64,000 nucleotides of DNA. Origin: Corylus avellana. Lineage: Eukaryota; Streptophyta; Magnoliopsida; Fagales; Betulaceae. Both the position numbers and the translations under genes were made by a program. Below, one piece after another: positions 33,536 to 44,273 of this stretch. The stretch covers positions 48,803,385-48,867,384 of the forward strand of contig NC_081541.1 in assembly GCF_901000735.1 (NCBI RefSeq), read 5' to 3'. Within the stretch, counting starts at the first letter, position 1. Every line of letters begins with the position of its first letter. The notes under the pieces were generated by a model. That model was given only the letters and a program-made list of their open reading frames with translations, had not been told where the DNA came from and made no database searches.

Positions 33536-34821
33536 TTTTAGTTAAATTAAAATATATTTAATTTATAGGGGTAATGTTGTCTTATTGACAAAATTTATAG
33601 TTATTTTTGTTTTTTTGCTAGCTTTAGGGGGGGCACTGGCAATCTTTTAGTAGTTTGGGAGGTATATTGTCAAAATTGAAAGTTTGAGGGAGACATTGTC
33701 AATTGAATAGCAATTTGAGAATGATATATTGACTTTTGCCTTTATTATGCATAGGTTTCGAATAATTGACATTAAGGACTTATTATTGTTTCTTCCACTA
33801 AAACTCAAGCATAGCTGAAAGTAGGCCAGTTTTATTTGAGTTGAACTCAAATGGCTCAACCATGTACATTACCATATCTAAGACGTCTCTTGTAACGATT
33901 TAAGAAAAAAATGCTATTACTCTAAAAGATCTAGTCAATTTGGAGTTTACTTAGAATCACTTATAAAATTCAGTTTCACTTAGTAAGTAAAATACCATTT
34001 GTAACGACTCAAGTAAAAACACTAGCTACATATGTACTAAAATCACTTATAAAACCTAATTTCACATAGTAAGTAATTAGCAATGCAAGACTTCACACCT
34101 ATAAGTGTCCATCTATAAACCACCAACTCAATATATGTAGAGAACTTATCTTCCCAATATGAGACCAGCTTGCGTACGTATTACATTTCACATCTTCCTT
34201 TAAATTTAGGGAAAACTCCACTTTACACCCCTGAACTTTCAATTTCAATTTCAATCAATCGACTCCCCTTCCCTCAGATTTTAAACGCTAAAAGTGATAC
34301 AATGACGTTTATACCACTGACTTTTTTATAAAATTTCAAATTTACCCTTAATTTCAAATTAAAAATTAAAAAACTAAAGTTAATAAAAAAAAAATCAATA
34401 GGTGTTTTGGTCTTTTTAGGCATTGACGTTGGAATTTAATGGCTACTCTATTTTGCATCTGGCACAGACTTTTAATAATTAGAAAATAATTTTTATTTTC
34501 AAGAGAAAGTACATCTAAATTATAAAGAGTAAAGATCCTTCTTAACAAAAAAATAAAATAAAATCCTTCTTAACGAAAGTAACCACCCGCTAACCATAAT
34601 CAAGCTAGCTAGCTCCCACAATTTTTCTCATAGTATATTAATTATATATCTTTAACAGATTCTAAATTCTAAAAACTGCGCCTAGAGCGACTTGGGTGTA
34701 CCTGTTGCACAAAAGTCACATTTTGTGCCACCAATAAAAAACAGACACATCAGCCAATTTTATTAGACTTATAGTTAAAATAAAAACTCAACCACACCAG
34801 ACTATATTCTAGATAAAATAA
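33536..34821. other. Intergenic DNA with truncated MITE copy
   Basis: About 34207-34400 is a left-end-only copy of the 33171 MITE family (GGGAAAACTCCACTTTACAC). 34449-34500 (CTATTTTGCATCTGGCACAG) recurs at 43722-43770. No gene is seen. The stretch ends at an assembly gap. Confidence 0.5.
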
Positions 34822-34921
34822 NNNNNNNNNNNNNNNNNNNNNNNNNNNNNNNNNNNNNNNNNNNNNNNNNNNNNNNNNNNNNNNNNNNNNNNNNNNNNNN
34901 NNNNNNNNNNNNNNNNNNNNN
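34822..34921. other. Assembly gap, 100 N
   Basis: Exactly 100 N, the conventional placeholder for unknown length. It falls within or at the 3' end of the Copia remnant. The flanks share no obvious overlap. Confidence 0.98.
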
Positions 34922-37300
34922 GGGTAATAGACAGATATTGTAGACCACCAATTGTAATTCGGTATAGTATGGGATCCGAAAATACCTCACCATCAAAGGC
35001 AAATAAAATAACTGAAGTAGACATTGGAGTGCAAACAGGTTTTGCATTAGCCATTTTTGTTCTCCGTAAAATGTCTAGCATTTAACGATGCTGAGAAAGA
35101 TGAATACGATCTTGTAGCCTTGCCACTTCTATGCCCAGAAAAAAAAATTTAACTCACCAAATCCTTGACTACAAACTCAAATGCCATACTATAAAGTAAA
35201 TTATCAATTTCTGAAGTAACTGAGCTAGTAATAATTATGTCGTCAACATATATAGTACAAGCAACAGATTTATATATGAACAAAGAGGTGTTTGATTTTG
35301 AAGCTCTAAATCCAAACTCTAGTAATTTATTGCTCAGTCTGAAGAACCAGGCCCTTGGTGCCTGTTTGAGACCAAAGAGGGCATTCTTAAAACGACAAAC
35401 ATGGTTGGGAAACTAAGGGTGAGCATAACCAGGGGTTGTGACATGTAAACTTCTTCAGATAAATTACCATGTAGAAAGGCATTTTGAATATCAATTTGAT
35501 TAAGTGACCAATCATATGAAATTGCAATAGACAATACCAAATGTACCATTATTGGTTTAATTATCGGTCTGTAGGTCTCTGAGTAATCGATTCCAGCTTG
35601 TTGGTGGAATCATTTCGCCACTAATCGGGCCTTGTAGTGACCAACTGAACCATCTGCTTTCCTTTTTATGCGAAATACCCATTTGTATTCAACTAAATTC
35701 TTAGCTGTGAAAACAGGAACTAAACACCAAGTGTTATTTTGTAAAAGTACATCAAACTCAGAATTCTCTGTTCTCCAGTGAGGGTCCATAGATGCTTGAG
35801 TGTAACATGTGGGTTCTATAACATTGAGAGCACTGTCAGCCATAAGAGCATGTGGAGAGGGTATTTTGTGGACCCATCAGGAAAAAGCTTTAAAACAAAT
35901 GCGAAAAGCTAGATGTCCAAGTCGTGCGTGCCAATTTTGAGGAGACCTGTGTTCCCCAATATGAGCAGATGCAGATTTGGGCGACATAGAAGATGAATAA
36001 GACTGGTTGGCGAACGGAGTGACACATGGAAGTGGATGACTAGGAGTGACCTTGACTGGGAGCTTGTATAGCCCACGATCATTCAGGCCATGAAGTAGAA
36101 TTTTCCTCGACCCCTGTTCATTCACAAAAAAATACCAAGGATGAAACTCAATAAAAGAATTGGTTTCACACAGTAAATTTTTTGTGATGGAAGGAACATG
36201 TAAAACATTGTGCAATAGGAAAGAGGCATTAGGAGAGGATAGAAGGGTGTCATCCATGTTTTGAATGGTTAAACCAGTACCATTACCCATATGGACTAGG
36301 GTCAGATCCGGTGTAGTTGATGGAGAGGTGGTTGAAATTGTGTAAGTCAGATGTGAGGTGGTATGTGGTGCTGGAATCGGGATACCAATTTTGGTCTAGG
36401 CCGCTTGATGGAGCACGGTAGCCTCCACGGTTGAAGGAGGAGCCATGGCCTAAGTTGTTGTAGTAGCCTCCACAATTGCTACGACCACCACGGTGAGGTG
36501 TATTTCAGGAGGCAAGATGCACGGCTATATCTGAGACGTTCATTGCTGGTTGAGTTTGTTCAAGACGAAGCTCATGGGCCAATAGGTGACCATAGATTTC
36601 TTTAATGGAGAGGGTGTCGGCTCTTGTTGTAAGAAAGGTGACAAAAGGGGTGTATTCTGAACCAAGTCCCACAAGAGAAACGATTGTTTCTCAAGGTCAC
36701 TGAGAGGTTTATTGACGGCTGCAAAGGCATCGATGAGAGTCTGAAACTTGTGGACATAATCAACGATGGATAGGTTGGATTTCTTCAAAGTGGCCAACTA
36801 AAAGTGCACATTTAAAATGTGTGCTTTGGATTGAGACGCAAAGAGGATATCTAATTTGGTCCAAGCTTACTTGGACGTTTTGCAGTTTGCAACATGAGAT
36901 ATCATCCTTTTCGATATGGCGGAGGTGAGAAACCGAGGATGATTTGATCTTGCATCTCCCTATGAAGACAGGCCGGATTCGTCGTAGTGGAGGAGATGTG
37001 CTCCTTCACGGTGGTGATGGAGGGCGGTGGGCATGGAATAGACCCATCAACATACCCAAAAAGATTACATCCTTTGAGATGTGGAATGACTTGGAGCAAC
37101 CATGTAGGGTAATTCCTTGAGTGAGTTTGTTGAGGTTGAAGTTGGAGAAGGTAACAAGTTGAGGAGGAGTGGGTTCGGCTACCATTGATGAGCAGCAGGT
37201 GGATGACGTGAGGGAAAGAAAAATAAATAAATAAATGTAGGAAAAAAAAAATCTGCAAAAGGAGATTTTTGACGTTAGTCTTTTGGTAGCTCTGATACCA
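34922..37300 (-). mobile_element. Broken Ty1/Copia polyprotein remnant
   Basis: Read right to left the domains are GAG N terminus (about 37150-36930, YPTWLLQVIPHLKGCNLFGY-like), GAG middle (36797-36540, IVDYVHKFQTLIDAF), GAG-pre-integrase (36290-35877, ending WHARLGHLAF), and reverse transcriptase pieces (35843-35610, NTWCLVPV and YKWVFRIKRKADG; 35549-35334, QIDIQNAFLHGNLSEEVYM; a part near 35081). The integrase core is absent between the pre-integrase and RT pieces, which are separated by only about 30 bp. Frames are broken by stops and shifts. The 3' LTR is not seen and may be in or beyond the gap. Dead element. Confidence 0.9.
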
Positions 37301-37538
37301 TGTAAAGTCAGAGAATTTAATATTTTCTACCTTGCTGTAATCTAGCATAGGCCGATGATATATATAATATGAAGAATTACAATTCAAATTCAAATGTACA
37401 AATTCTTTTGAGATAATGTAATCTATTTATACAATTTCAAATATGTAATTATCCTAATCTAAAGTGTTTCAATTGCAGATTGTTATCTTGAGTCCCTTGA
37501 CACTGGAGATTATCTTGCGAGAGTCTTTATCCTTTACA
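37301..37538 (-). mobile_element. Copia 5' LTR (238 bp) abutting the LOB-domain gene
   Basis: The LTR has symmetric ends TGTAAAG and CTTTACA. On the minus strand it ends exactly where TGGTATCAGAGC (primer-binding site, complement of 37289-37300) begins. A TATA box (TATAAATAG on the minus strand) lies near 37422-37432. Its outer end is 32 bp from the ATG of the LOB-domain gene, which is transcribed the opposite way. Confidence 0.88.
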
Positions 37539-37570
37539 AATACCGTACCAACCAACTAGCTCCGCCGGAA

Positions 37571-38397
37571 ATGCAGCCGATACTTCCCCCTCCTCGCAGG
37601 GCCAAGGCTTGCGCCGCATGCAAGCACCGACGCAGGAGGTGCGAGCAGGACTGCATTTTCGCCGATTACTTTTCTGGTAGCAGGGGCCCAGTGGAGTTTG
37701 ATAACGTGCATAAAGTGTTCGGATTCAGCAACATGGCCAAGATGATCGGTGAAGTGGAGAAAGTGCACAGGGACAAAACCATGGAATGCATCATTTACGA
37801 AGCAAACATGCGTTGCGCTCACCCCGTTGAAGGCTGTTGCGGCATTCTACACCTGCTCCACCGTTCCATCAAGCAGGCTGAGGAGGAGCTTTATATCATT
37901 CGATGCCAGATCGCCATTCTTCGAGCTCACGAAATGCCAGCCGCAGCGAATCAACAAGTAGAAGACCCGCAATTCTTTGGCGGCCTTTTGCAACAAGATG
38001 CAAATTTTCATTATGATTATAATTATTTGCCATTGCCGTCTTTGCAATTGCACCAAGAACCGAATCAAGAACAACCGTCCGCTGACATTAATGCTCTGTT
38101 GCAAGAACAAATGCTAAATTCTGCGTCATCCTCACACGTCAATCATGGAGCAGAAAGAGTCGACATAATAAGGTTTGTTTCTGTTTGTGCCATCCATCAA
38201 CGCATGCATGCAAGATTCCATTGATCAAAGTCTTTGGATTATATATAATCAAATATTCAATCTTAATTATAAAGCATTAATTAATTGCAACAAAATTATC
38301 AATATTTTTCCTTAATTTGCTTCCTATCAATTCAACTATAAAAATTTGCAGGGATATTGAAGGTTCCATCCAAGAAGCGCAGGAGCATGATCCGTAG
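37571..38397 (+). CDS. LOB-domain (LBD) transcription factor, class I, 215 aa
   Basis: Exon 1 is 37571-38172 and exon 2 is 38352-38397, with a GT-AG intron in phase 2; splicing yields 215 residues ending in EAQEHDP. The LOB domain is complete: the C-block CX2CX6CX3C has cysteines at 14, 17, 24 and 28. The GAS block around 43-58 reads FDNVHKVFGFSNMAKM, so the usual FGAS is FGFS. A coiled, leucine-zipper-like region (LLHRSIKQAEEELYIIRCQIAILRA) follows with hydrophobic spacing. The C-terminal tail is Gln/Asn-rich. LBD proteins are plant-specific nuclear DNA-binding factors in organ boundary and lateral organ development; this sequence most resembles the LBD23/24-type branch, which is an impression only. 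The promoter is directly adjoined by a Copia LTR. A virtually identical copy lies at 40406. Confidence 0.93.
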
Positions 38398-38975
38398 CCT
38401 AGCTCCCAATTAAGTCGTAGCAGTTGAAAGTAGGAAGGACAGAGAGTAGCAAATTGCTCTTCATATCATCATTTTGTTGTAAATTTGTAATTGCTATTAA
38501 TTAGCCGATGAATTAAGAATGGTATTTTTGAGTTTTAGTCTGAGAAGAATTCTCTTGAAATATTAATCTTTTTTCTCCAGAAGTTGCCGATTTCATCTTC
38601 CTCAGTCAACTCCTGTGAAAACCTTAATAAAAATTCGCTGTCTGAATTTCTCATTTTGGCGTCGTGTGTCTTCCGATATACATGAATTAGTAGGGGTGAA
38701 AAGGCGGTCAGTGAAATCCGTTATGCGGTTAGCGGATAACGGTTAGCCGGCGGTTAGCAGTTAGTAAATATATAACCGCCCGCTATAACTACTTTTTCCA
38801 TTGTTGGGCATTTGGGCCAAATTTCAGTTTTGGCCTTTTTTTTTTTTTCTTTTTTTTTTTTTTTTTGTTATATATACCACATTGGACCAAATTACTCCAA
38901 AAGGAGCCCATATTGAAAAATCTAAGGGGAAACTCGGTTACAATTATTTTTTAAACATGCAATTTATTAGGATAT
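38398..38975 (+). other. 3' region of the LOB-domain gene
   Basis: Contains a candidate polyadenylation signal (AATAAAAATTC near 38626). Further on is a GC-richer GGTTAGCGGATAACGGTTAGCC segment (38725-38780), then a T homopolymer pair split by one C (38836-38866). No gene. Confidence 0.5.
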
Positions 38976-39356
38976 TTGTGTCCTATCAAATTGAATGATC
39001 CTTATTGGAGAATATATGAACAACTAGTAAAAGATATTGTGGAGTGGAAAATTGTTTGGAAGGCATGGAGGACGAATAACGGAGGCATGAACTCAGAGTT
39101 AATGAAGCTGTTTATTGAGAAAGAGATTGAAATAGCCCTCAGACAGATGCACCCTCTTAAATCACCAGGTCTGGATGGTTTTGCAGCGTGTTTCTACCAA
39201 AGACATCATAGTGAAGAAGGAGGTATGTAAGGCTATCCTTAATTTTTTAAATCATAGTATTTTTGATCCTGCTATTAATGCTACCTATATAGCTCTTATT
39301 CCGAAAATCAAAACCCATCTCGAGTGACTGATTATCGACCCATAAGCCTTTGTAAT
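38976..39356 (+). mobile_element. LINE reverse transcriptase fragment, ends at gap
   Basis: Translation shows the plant L1-type RT entry region: LRQMHPLKSPGLDGFAACFY, then, after a frameshift, KEVCKAILNFLNHSIFDP and TYIALIPKIK, and finally the start of the YRPISLCN motif in broken form. It is truncated at both ends and has stop codons. The sequence stops at the N gap exactly where the second copy continues. Confidence 0.85.
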
Positions 39357-39456
39357 NNNNNNNNNNNNNNNNNNNNNNNNNNNNNNNNNNNNNNNNNNNN
39401 NNNNNNNNNNNNNNNNNNNNNNNNNNNNNNNNNNNNNNNNNNNNNNNNNNNNNNNN
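39357..39456. other. Assembly gap, 100 N, between identical sequences
   Basis: Exactly 100 N. The 2.7 kb to its left (36622-39356) and to its right (39457-42192) are the same sequence, so the gap most likely represents an unmerged overlap rather than missing DNA. Confidence 0.98.
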
Positions 39457-40373
39457 TCTTGTTGTAAGAAAGGTGACAAAAGGGGTGTATTCTGAACCAA
39501 GTCCCACAAGAGAAACGATTGTTTCTCAAGGTCACTGAGAGGTTTATTGACGGCTGCAAAGGCATCGATGAGAGTCTGAAACTTGTGGACATAATCAACG
39601 ATGGATAGGTTGGATTTCTTCAAAGTGGCCAACTAAAAGTGCACATTTAAAATGTGTGCTTTGGATTGAGACGCAAAGAGGATATCTAATTTGGTCCAAG
39701 CTTACTTGGACGTTTTGCAGTTTGCAACATGAGATATCATCCTTTTCGATATGGCGGAGGTGAGAAACCGAGGATGATTTGATCTTGCATCTCCCTATGA
39801 AGACAGGCCGGATTCGTCGTAGTGGAGGAGATGTGCTCCTTCACGGTGGTGATGGAGGGCGGTGGGCATGGAATAGACCCATCAACATACCCAAAAAGAT
39901 TACATCCTTTGAGATGTGGAATGACTTGGAGCAACCATGTAGGGTAATTCCTTGAGTGAGTTTGTTGAGGTTGAAGTTGGAGAAGGTAACAAGTTGAGGA
40001 GGAGTGGGTTCGGCTACCATTGATGAGCAGCAGGTGGATGACGTGAGGGAAAGAAAAATAAATAAATAAATGTAGGAAAAAAAAAATCTGCAAAAGGAGA
40101 TTTTTGACGTTAGTCTTTTGGTAGCTCTGATACCATGTAAAGTCAGAGAATTTAATATTTTCTACCTTGCTGTAATCTAGCATAGGCCGATGATATATAT
40201 AATATGAAGAATTACAATTCAAATTCAAATGTACAAATTCTTTTGAGATAATGTAATCTATTTATACAATTTCAAATATGTAATTATCCTAATCTAAAGT
40301 GTTTCAATTGCAGATTGTTATCTTGAGTCCCTTGACACTGGAGATTATCTTGCGAGAGTCTTTATCCTTTACA
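39457..40373 (-). mobile_element. Second copy of Copia GAG region and LTR (probable assembly duplicate)
   Basis: Same sequence as 36622-37538, offset 2835. It includes the GAG N terminus, the primer-binding site and the LTR (40136-40373) with identical ends. The GAG frame is cut by the gap. Confidence 0.9.
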
Positions 40374-40405
40374 AATACCGTACCAACCAACTAGCTCCGC
40401 CGGAA

Positions 40406-41232
40406 ATGCAGCCGATACTTCCCCCTCCTCGCAGGGCCAAGGCTTGCGCCGCATGCAAGCACCGACGCAGGAGGTGCGAGCAGGACTGCATTTTCGCCGA
40501 TTACTTTTCTGGTAGCAGGGGCCCAGTGGAGTTTGATAACGTGCATAAAGTGTTCGGATTCAGCAACATGGCCAAGATGATCGGTGAAGTGGAGAAAGTG
40601 CACAGGGACAAAACCATGGAATGCATCATTTACGAAGCAAACATGCGTTGCGCTCACCCCGTTGAAGGCTGTTGCGGCATTCTACACCTGCTCCACCGTT
40701 CCATCAAGCAGGCTGAGGAGGAGCTTTATATCATTCGATGCCAGATCGCCATTCTTCGAGCTCACGAAATGCCAGCCGCAGCGAATCAACAAGTAGAAGA
40801 CCCGCAATTCTTTGGCGGCCTTTTGCAACAAGATGCAAATTTTCATTATGATTATAATTATTTGCCATTGCCGTCTTTGCAATTGCACCAAGAACCGAAT
40901 CAAGAACAACCGTCCGCTGACATTAATGCTCTGTTGCAAGAACAAATGCTAAATTCTGCGTCATCCTCACACGTCAATCATGGAGCAGAAAGAGTCGACA
41001 TAATAAGGTTTGTTTCTGTTTGTGCCATCCATCAACGCATGCATGCAAGATTCCATTGATCAAAGTCTTTGGATTATATATAATCAAATATTCAATCTTA
41101 ATTATAAAGCATTAATTAATTGCAACAAAATTATCAATATTTTTCCTTAATTTGCTTCCTATCAATTCAACTATAAAAATTTGCAGGGATATTGAAGGTT
41201 CCATCCAAGAAGCGCAGGAGCATGATCCGTAG
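40406..41232 (+). CDS. LOB-domain (LBD) protein, second copy identical to the first
   Basis: Exon 1 is 40406-41007 and exon 2 is 41187-41232; the spliced product is the same 215-residue LBD protein described at 37571 with no difference seen in exons, intron or flanks. True tandem duplicates usually accumulate some silent and intronic changes. Identity over 2.7 kb, including LTR and LINE debris and broken precisely by an N gap, argues for one genomic gene represented twice. A very recent segmental duplication or two haplotypes placed in tandem are the alternatives. Confidence 0.7.
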
Positions 41233-41671
41233 CCTAGCTCCCAATTAAGTCGTAGCAGTTGAAAGTAGGAAGGACAGAGAGTAGCAAATTGCTCTTCATA
41301 TCATCATTTTGTTGTAAATTTGTAATTGCTATTAATTAGCCGATGAATTAAGAATGGTATTTTTGAGTTTTAGTCTGAGAAGAATTCTCTTGAAATATTA
41401 ATCTTTTTTCTCCAGAAGTTGCCGATTTCATCTTCCTCAGTCAACTCCTGTGAAAACCTTAATAAAAATTCGCTGTCTGAATTTCTCATTTTGGCGTCGT
41501 GTGTCTTCCGATATACATGAATTAGTAGGGGTGAAAAGGCGGTCAGTGAAATCCGTTATGCGGTTAGCGGATAACGGTTAGCCGGCGGTTAGCAGTTAGT
41601 AAATATATAACCGCCCGCTATAACTACTTTTTCCATTGTTGGGCATTTGGGCCAAATTTCAGTTTTGGCCT

Positions 41672-41702
<31 letters not shown>

Positions 41703-41811
41703 GTTATATATACCACATTGGACCAAATTACTCCAAAAGGAGCCCATATTGAAAAATCTAAGGGGAAACTCGGTTACAATTATTTTTTAAACATGCAATT
41801 TATTAGGATAT

Positions 41812-42230
41812 TTGTGTCCTATCAAATTGAATGATCCTTATTGGAGAATATATGAACAACTAGTAAAAGATATTGTGGAGTGGAAAATTGTTTGGAAGGC
41901 ATGGAGGACGAATAACGGAGGCATGAACTCAGAGTTAATGAAGCTGTTTATTGAGAAAGAGATTGAAATAGCCCTCAGACAGATGCACCCTCTTAAATCA
42001 CCAGGTCTGGATGGTTTTGCAGCGTGTTTCTACCAAAGACATCATAGTGAAGAAGGAGGTATGTAAGGCTATCCTTAATTTTTTAAATCATAGTATTTTT
42101 GATCCTGCTATTAATGCTACCTATATAGCTCTTATTCCGAAAATCAAAACCCATCTCGAGTGACTGATTATCGACCCATAAGCCTTTGTAATGTGTTATA
42201 CTAGCTTAGTGCCAAAGTGTAGCAAACAAA
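41812..42230 (+). mobile_element. Second copy of the LINE RT fragment, extending past the gap point
   Basis: Same as 38976-39356 and continues beyond it with NVLY-, LSAKV-like residues interrupted by stops until about 42230, where resemblance ends. This shows what lies to the right of the first copy's truncated end. Confidence 0.85.
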
Positions 42231-42394
42231 ATATATTATATCCTGATTTAATTGCTATAGGAGTTCTGTTTGGTTACAGGATTAAGGCAATCCTTATTCC
42301 AATTTATGTAATCTGGGAACAGGATATTCTTGAAAAAAAAAATAATAATAATAAGAAATGAAAAAAATCTTAGATGAAAAAAAAAATCAAACTC

Positions 42395-43198
42395 AAAATC
42401 AAAAGAGGCCAAGTTGCCCATCCTTAATTCGGCCCATAGTTGGCCTATTTCAGCTTAGCCTTTGTGGTATTATTTAAAACTCATGTCACTTCAGCCCAAA
42501 GTTGGCTCTCACTTCAGCCCAAAGTTGGCTCTCTTTTTGTTGGCCTTTGTGGTGTTGTTTAAAACTCAGGCACACTTTAACCCACACTTGGCTCTCATTT
42601 CAGCCCAAAGTTGACTCTCTTTTTTGGCCCATAGATGGCCCACTTTTGTATTATTTTGCCATCTCAAAAAAATAATAATAATAATAATTCAAACTCAAGG
42701 TTTCAAGATCTTCCACCTTTAGTTTGAGGGGGATGTTAGAGAATATTAGGGGATTTGATTTCATTGTAATTTATTGTAATTTCCTATAATCAATAAAAGA
42801 AAAAAAAAATCAAAAAAAAATCAAAAGAAGCCAAGTTGCCCATCCTTAATTTGGCCCATAGTTGGCCTATTTCAGCTTGGCCTTTGTGGTATTGTTTAAA
42901 ACCCATGTCATTTCAGCCCACAGTTGGCTCTCACTTCAACCCAAAGTTGGCTCTCACTTTAGGCCAAAGTTGACTCTCACTTCAGCCCAAAGTTGGCTAT
43001 CTTTTTGTTGACCTTTGTGGTATTGTTTAAAACACAGGCCCACTTCAACCCACAGTTGGCTCTCATTTCAGCCCAAAGTTGACTCTTTTTTTTGGCCCAT
43101 AGATGGCCATCTTTTGTATTGTTTTGCCATCTCAAAAAAAAAATAAAAAAAAAATCAAACTCAAGGTTCCAAGATCTTCCACCTTAGTTTGAGGGGGA
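42395..43198 (+). repeat. Tandem duplication of an LTR-element 3' region with GCCCAAAGTTGGCTC sub-repeats
   Basis: Two units, about 42395-42800 and 42825-43260, share CCAAGTTGCCCATCCTTAAT, GGCCTTTGTGGTATTGTTTA, repeated CAGCCCAAAGTTGGCTCTCA, and a GAGGGGGATGTTAGAGAATA end (polypurine tract plus LTR start). Unit 2 carries an extra sub-repeat of about 43 bp. Non-coding. Confidence 0.8.
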
Positions 43199-43565
43199 TG
43201 TTAGAGAATATTAGGGGATTTGATTTCATTGTAATGGATTGTAATCTCCTATAATCAGATTTGATTATCATTAAATCTGATTGATTTGATTGTAATTAGA
43301 TTTGATTACCAAACTTATCTACCCAAATTTTCTTATAAATATGAGCATTTGCATTGTAATACCAATCAAGCAATAAGAGCATAATGTAGCATTTTGGGCT
43401 TTATCTGTGTACGAAGATCATAGCTGAACAAAAAAGTAGCTCAATCGGTTGGGACTATAAAAAAAAAAAAAGATCATAGTCGAACCACGTAAAATATCTT
43501 GCCTATTTTATTATTTTCGAATTTAATATTCATAGCATTATGAATTTCTTCGTGTGCGTGTAACA
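43199..43565 (+). mobile_element. Copia-type LTR, interrupted by a small insertion
   Basis: Preceded by the polypurine tract GAGGGGGA. Starts TGTTAGAGAATATT and ends GCGTGTAACA, giving inverted TGTTA/TAACA ends. A TATA-like CTTATAAATATG lies near 43333. A 41-bp insertion at 43430-43470 splits it. No primer-binding site follows, so it is a 3' or solo LTR. Confidence 0.7.
43430..43470 (+). mobile_element. 41-bp SINE-like fragment with target duplication
   Basis: The insert contains GTAGCTCAATCGGTTGGGAC, like the start of tRNA-derived SINEs, and ends in an A-rich tail. It is bracketed by near-identical 15-mers AGATCATAGCTGAAC (43415-43429) and AGATCATAGTCGAAC (43471-43485). Confidence 0.6.
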
Positions 43566-43762
43566 AAGGGGGTACTAGTTGTGGGGCCCCAAAACTTTAT
43601 AACCCAATCCCAGCTTAAGGAAAAACAAATATCTTTGGTAAATATTTTTACAAAACCAACTTCACTTGCAATGTTTTAATTACCTTTGTTATTTCAAGAA
43701 AACAATTAAACAACCCTATTTTGCATCTGGCACAAACTTTTAAAAATTATAAAATAATATTT

Positions 43763-44273
43763 AGAAGAAACTTCACTTTAAATCACTGAACTACGGCGCG
43801 TTTGGAGAAGACCCATTTAAATTTTAAAAACTCTCAAATTAACCCCCTAAACTTTCAATTTCAATCAATTTACCCACTTCATCAGATTTTAAACATTAAA
43901 AATTAAGAAAAAGATGTTTATACCCCCCTTTATTAGGATTTTGAAAATTAAAAATTAAAAATTAAGAAAAAAAAATTAAAAAAAATTAAGGNNNNNNNNN
44001 NNNNNNNNNNNNNNNNNNNNNNNNNNNNNNNNNNNNNNNNNNNNNNNNNNNNNNNNNNNNNNNNNNNNNNNNNNNNNNNNNNNNNNNNNNNAAAAAAATT
44101 AAAAAAAATTAAGGACATTTTGAAAATTTCACACCTCTTTATTAGGATTTAACAGAAAATTTTAATTAATTGAGGCAAATAATTAAAAGATGAATACACT
44201 AAATTAAAATAAATAAATTAAGAAAGACATTGCAAAAATTGTGATAATTTAAGAAAGTTAAGTGAAGTTTCTT
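43763..44273. mobile_element. Mutator-like MITE copy containing an assembly gap
   Basis: The left end GAAGAAACTTCACTTTAAAT and the right end TAAGTGAAGTTTCTT are inverted, as in the 33171 family. The interior is A-rich and broken by the 100-N gap. No clean target duplication is seen. Confidence 0.6.
43992..44091. other. Assembly gap, 100 N, flanked by overlapping sequence
   Basis: Exactly 100 N. The last 23 bases before the gap (A7-TT-A8-TTAAGG pattern) are the same as the first 23 bases after it, which suggests contig ends that overlap. Confidence 0.98.

Noticed and set aside
37301..40373. The two Copia LTRs (37301 and 40136) as the 5' and 3' LTR pair of one element
   Set aside because: Both have the same orientation and the same primer-binding site on the inner side, and lie in the duplicated 2.7-kb segment; they are copies of one 5' LTR.
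43430..43470. Possible tRNA gene (GTAGCTCAATCGGTTGGGAC)
   Set aside because: Only an A-box-like start is present; no B box, acceptor pairing or anticodon arm follows. Better read as a SINE-like fragment.
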